In this document: positions 63,310 to 64,000 of the stretch, piece by piece
Position numbering within the stretch: the first letter of the stretch is position 1
Layout: the number at the start of each line of letters is the position of its first letter
Source of the DNA: Pterois miles
Taxonomy: Eukaryota > Chordata > Actinopteri > Perciformes > Scorpaenidae
Assembly (NCBI GenBank): GCA_947000775.1
Contig: CAMQGK010000130.1
Location: forward strand, 3,974,001-4,038,000
DNA: 64,000 bases
Direction: 5' to 3'
The notes under the pieces: model-generated
What the model was told of the DNA's origin: nothing
Seen by the model: the letters and a program-made list of their open reading frames with translations, nothing else
Databases searched by the model: none
Program-made: the position numbers and the translations under genes

Positions 63310-63361
63310 TAAGATAAGATAAGATAAGATATTCCTTTATTAGTCCCAAGTGGGGAAATTT
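63310..63361 (-). mobile_element. SINE fragment
   Basis: (AGATA)n, TTCCTTTATTAGTCCCAAGT and GGGGAAATT, the 3' end of the same SINE. Confidence 0.88.
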
Positions 63362-64000
63362 AAAATTAAAGCATGATACAGCGTGCGTATGCGTCGTTGT
63401 GCATGCAGAACTGTCAGAAAGCATCAATAAGAGGAATCGATTGTCACAGAGGCAGGACATGCCCAGAAATTGGACAACTACTGTTCTCAAAGTGGCTGAT
63501 GGCCTGACAATTTTATTCACCAATGCCAGCAATTTACCTGCATCTGGCGGGTGGCGGGTGCTAATTTCAGACCCTGTATATGAGTGTCTCTAGTTATATG
63601 TACTGTACAGGATAAAATGCACACAGTGCATGTGGTCTGTCAGTAATCTGCTGCAAAAGTTAAAATTTTTCAACGTGCCGAGGCAAATTACAGAAAGTGA
63701 AGTTACCGAAAGCAGCTTTAAACCTGAAGAAAATAACTAACTGATAATATCAGCTCAATTTCTTCCATGGTTGTCAGTCCAGCACCCTTCTTACCTCACT
63801 CACAACCATAAAAATCAGTCAATCCTGCAAGTTTTTTTTAAAGACGGTATATCTGAAATGTCCCGGTTTGTAAAATAAAAGCAATTAAAAGACTCACAAG
63901 GTTGTTATAAAGTACAGGTTGTGGGAAGCTCCAGGTCACAGGGTGGTAAGCACCACGACTGAATCTACTGAGTCACTGGAAGGTCTAAATATTTCATGGA

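Larger units (their letters stand above)
61450..64000 (+). other. ZRANB3 intron, continues beyond window
   Basis: Holds a full-length SINE (62211-62544), the repeat shared with 35.04-35.37 kb (62870-63240) and a SINE fragment (63310-63361). No further helicase exon seen. Confidence 0.8.

Overview
The window is nuclear genomic DNA from a teleost fish, most likely a spiny-rayed one. Spliced vertebrate exons with GT-AG borders sit in long introns that are full of tRNA-derived SINEs, small DNA transposons with terminal inverted repeats, minisatellites and TA/GT/GA microsatellites. Nothing bacterial or viral was seen. The teleost placement rests on repeat families recognised from memory and on synteny, not on a database search.

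Two genes lie head to head. On the minus strand the left third carries the 5' end of R3HDM1: a first coding exon at 3408-3609 (54 codons, starting MRMSDS) and a probable leader exon ending at 19019. The rest of R3HDM1 lies left of base 1. On the plus strand ZRANB3, the PCNA-associated SNF2-family fork-remodelling ATPase and structure-specific nuclease, begins with the coding exon at 24134-24336 and runs off the right edge. Eight coding exons (24191-24336, 36230-36248, 36519-36697, 41541-41772, 47482-47567, 49237-49408, 55538-55678, 61330-61449) join in one frame to exactly 365 codons. They cover the N-terminus, helicase motif I (GLGKT), motif II (DESH), the LLTGTP motif and the start of the second helicase lobe (FLVFAHH). 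The second coding exon is a 19-nt microexon. The same divergent R3HDM1/ZRANB3 order is known in human.

Layout: 1-19000 is R3HDM1 intron with dispersed repeats, a triplicated element at 12.87-13.87 kb and a decayed tandem array at 14.6-16.1 kb. 19.0-22.6 kb is the promoter interval between the genes. 22.64-23.65 kb is a decayed tandem array with ETS-like motifs just before the ZRANB3 start exon. 24.3-64 kb is ZRANB3 intron broken by small exons. Main intronic landmarks are a 55-bp minisatellite of 33 units (38981-40795), a short inverted copy of it (27203-27422), one repeat family present at least six times, two paralogous repeats at 29.6-30.9 and 56.5-57.3 kb that serve as filled and empty insertion sites, and a TA-rich block at 59.4-60.3 kb.

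I found no undescribed multi-gene system. The points most worth a second look are the microexon that carries half of the ATP-binding motif, a possible overlapping upstream ORF in the R3HDM1 leader, direct repeats flanking one ZRANB3 exon, and the minisatellite whose edge unit keeps the variant of its distant inverted copy.
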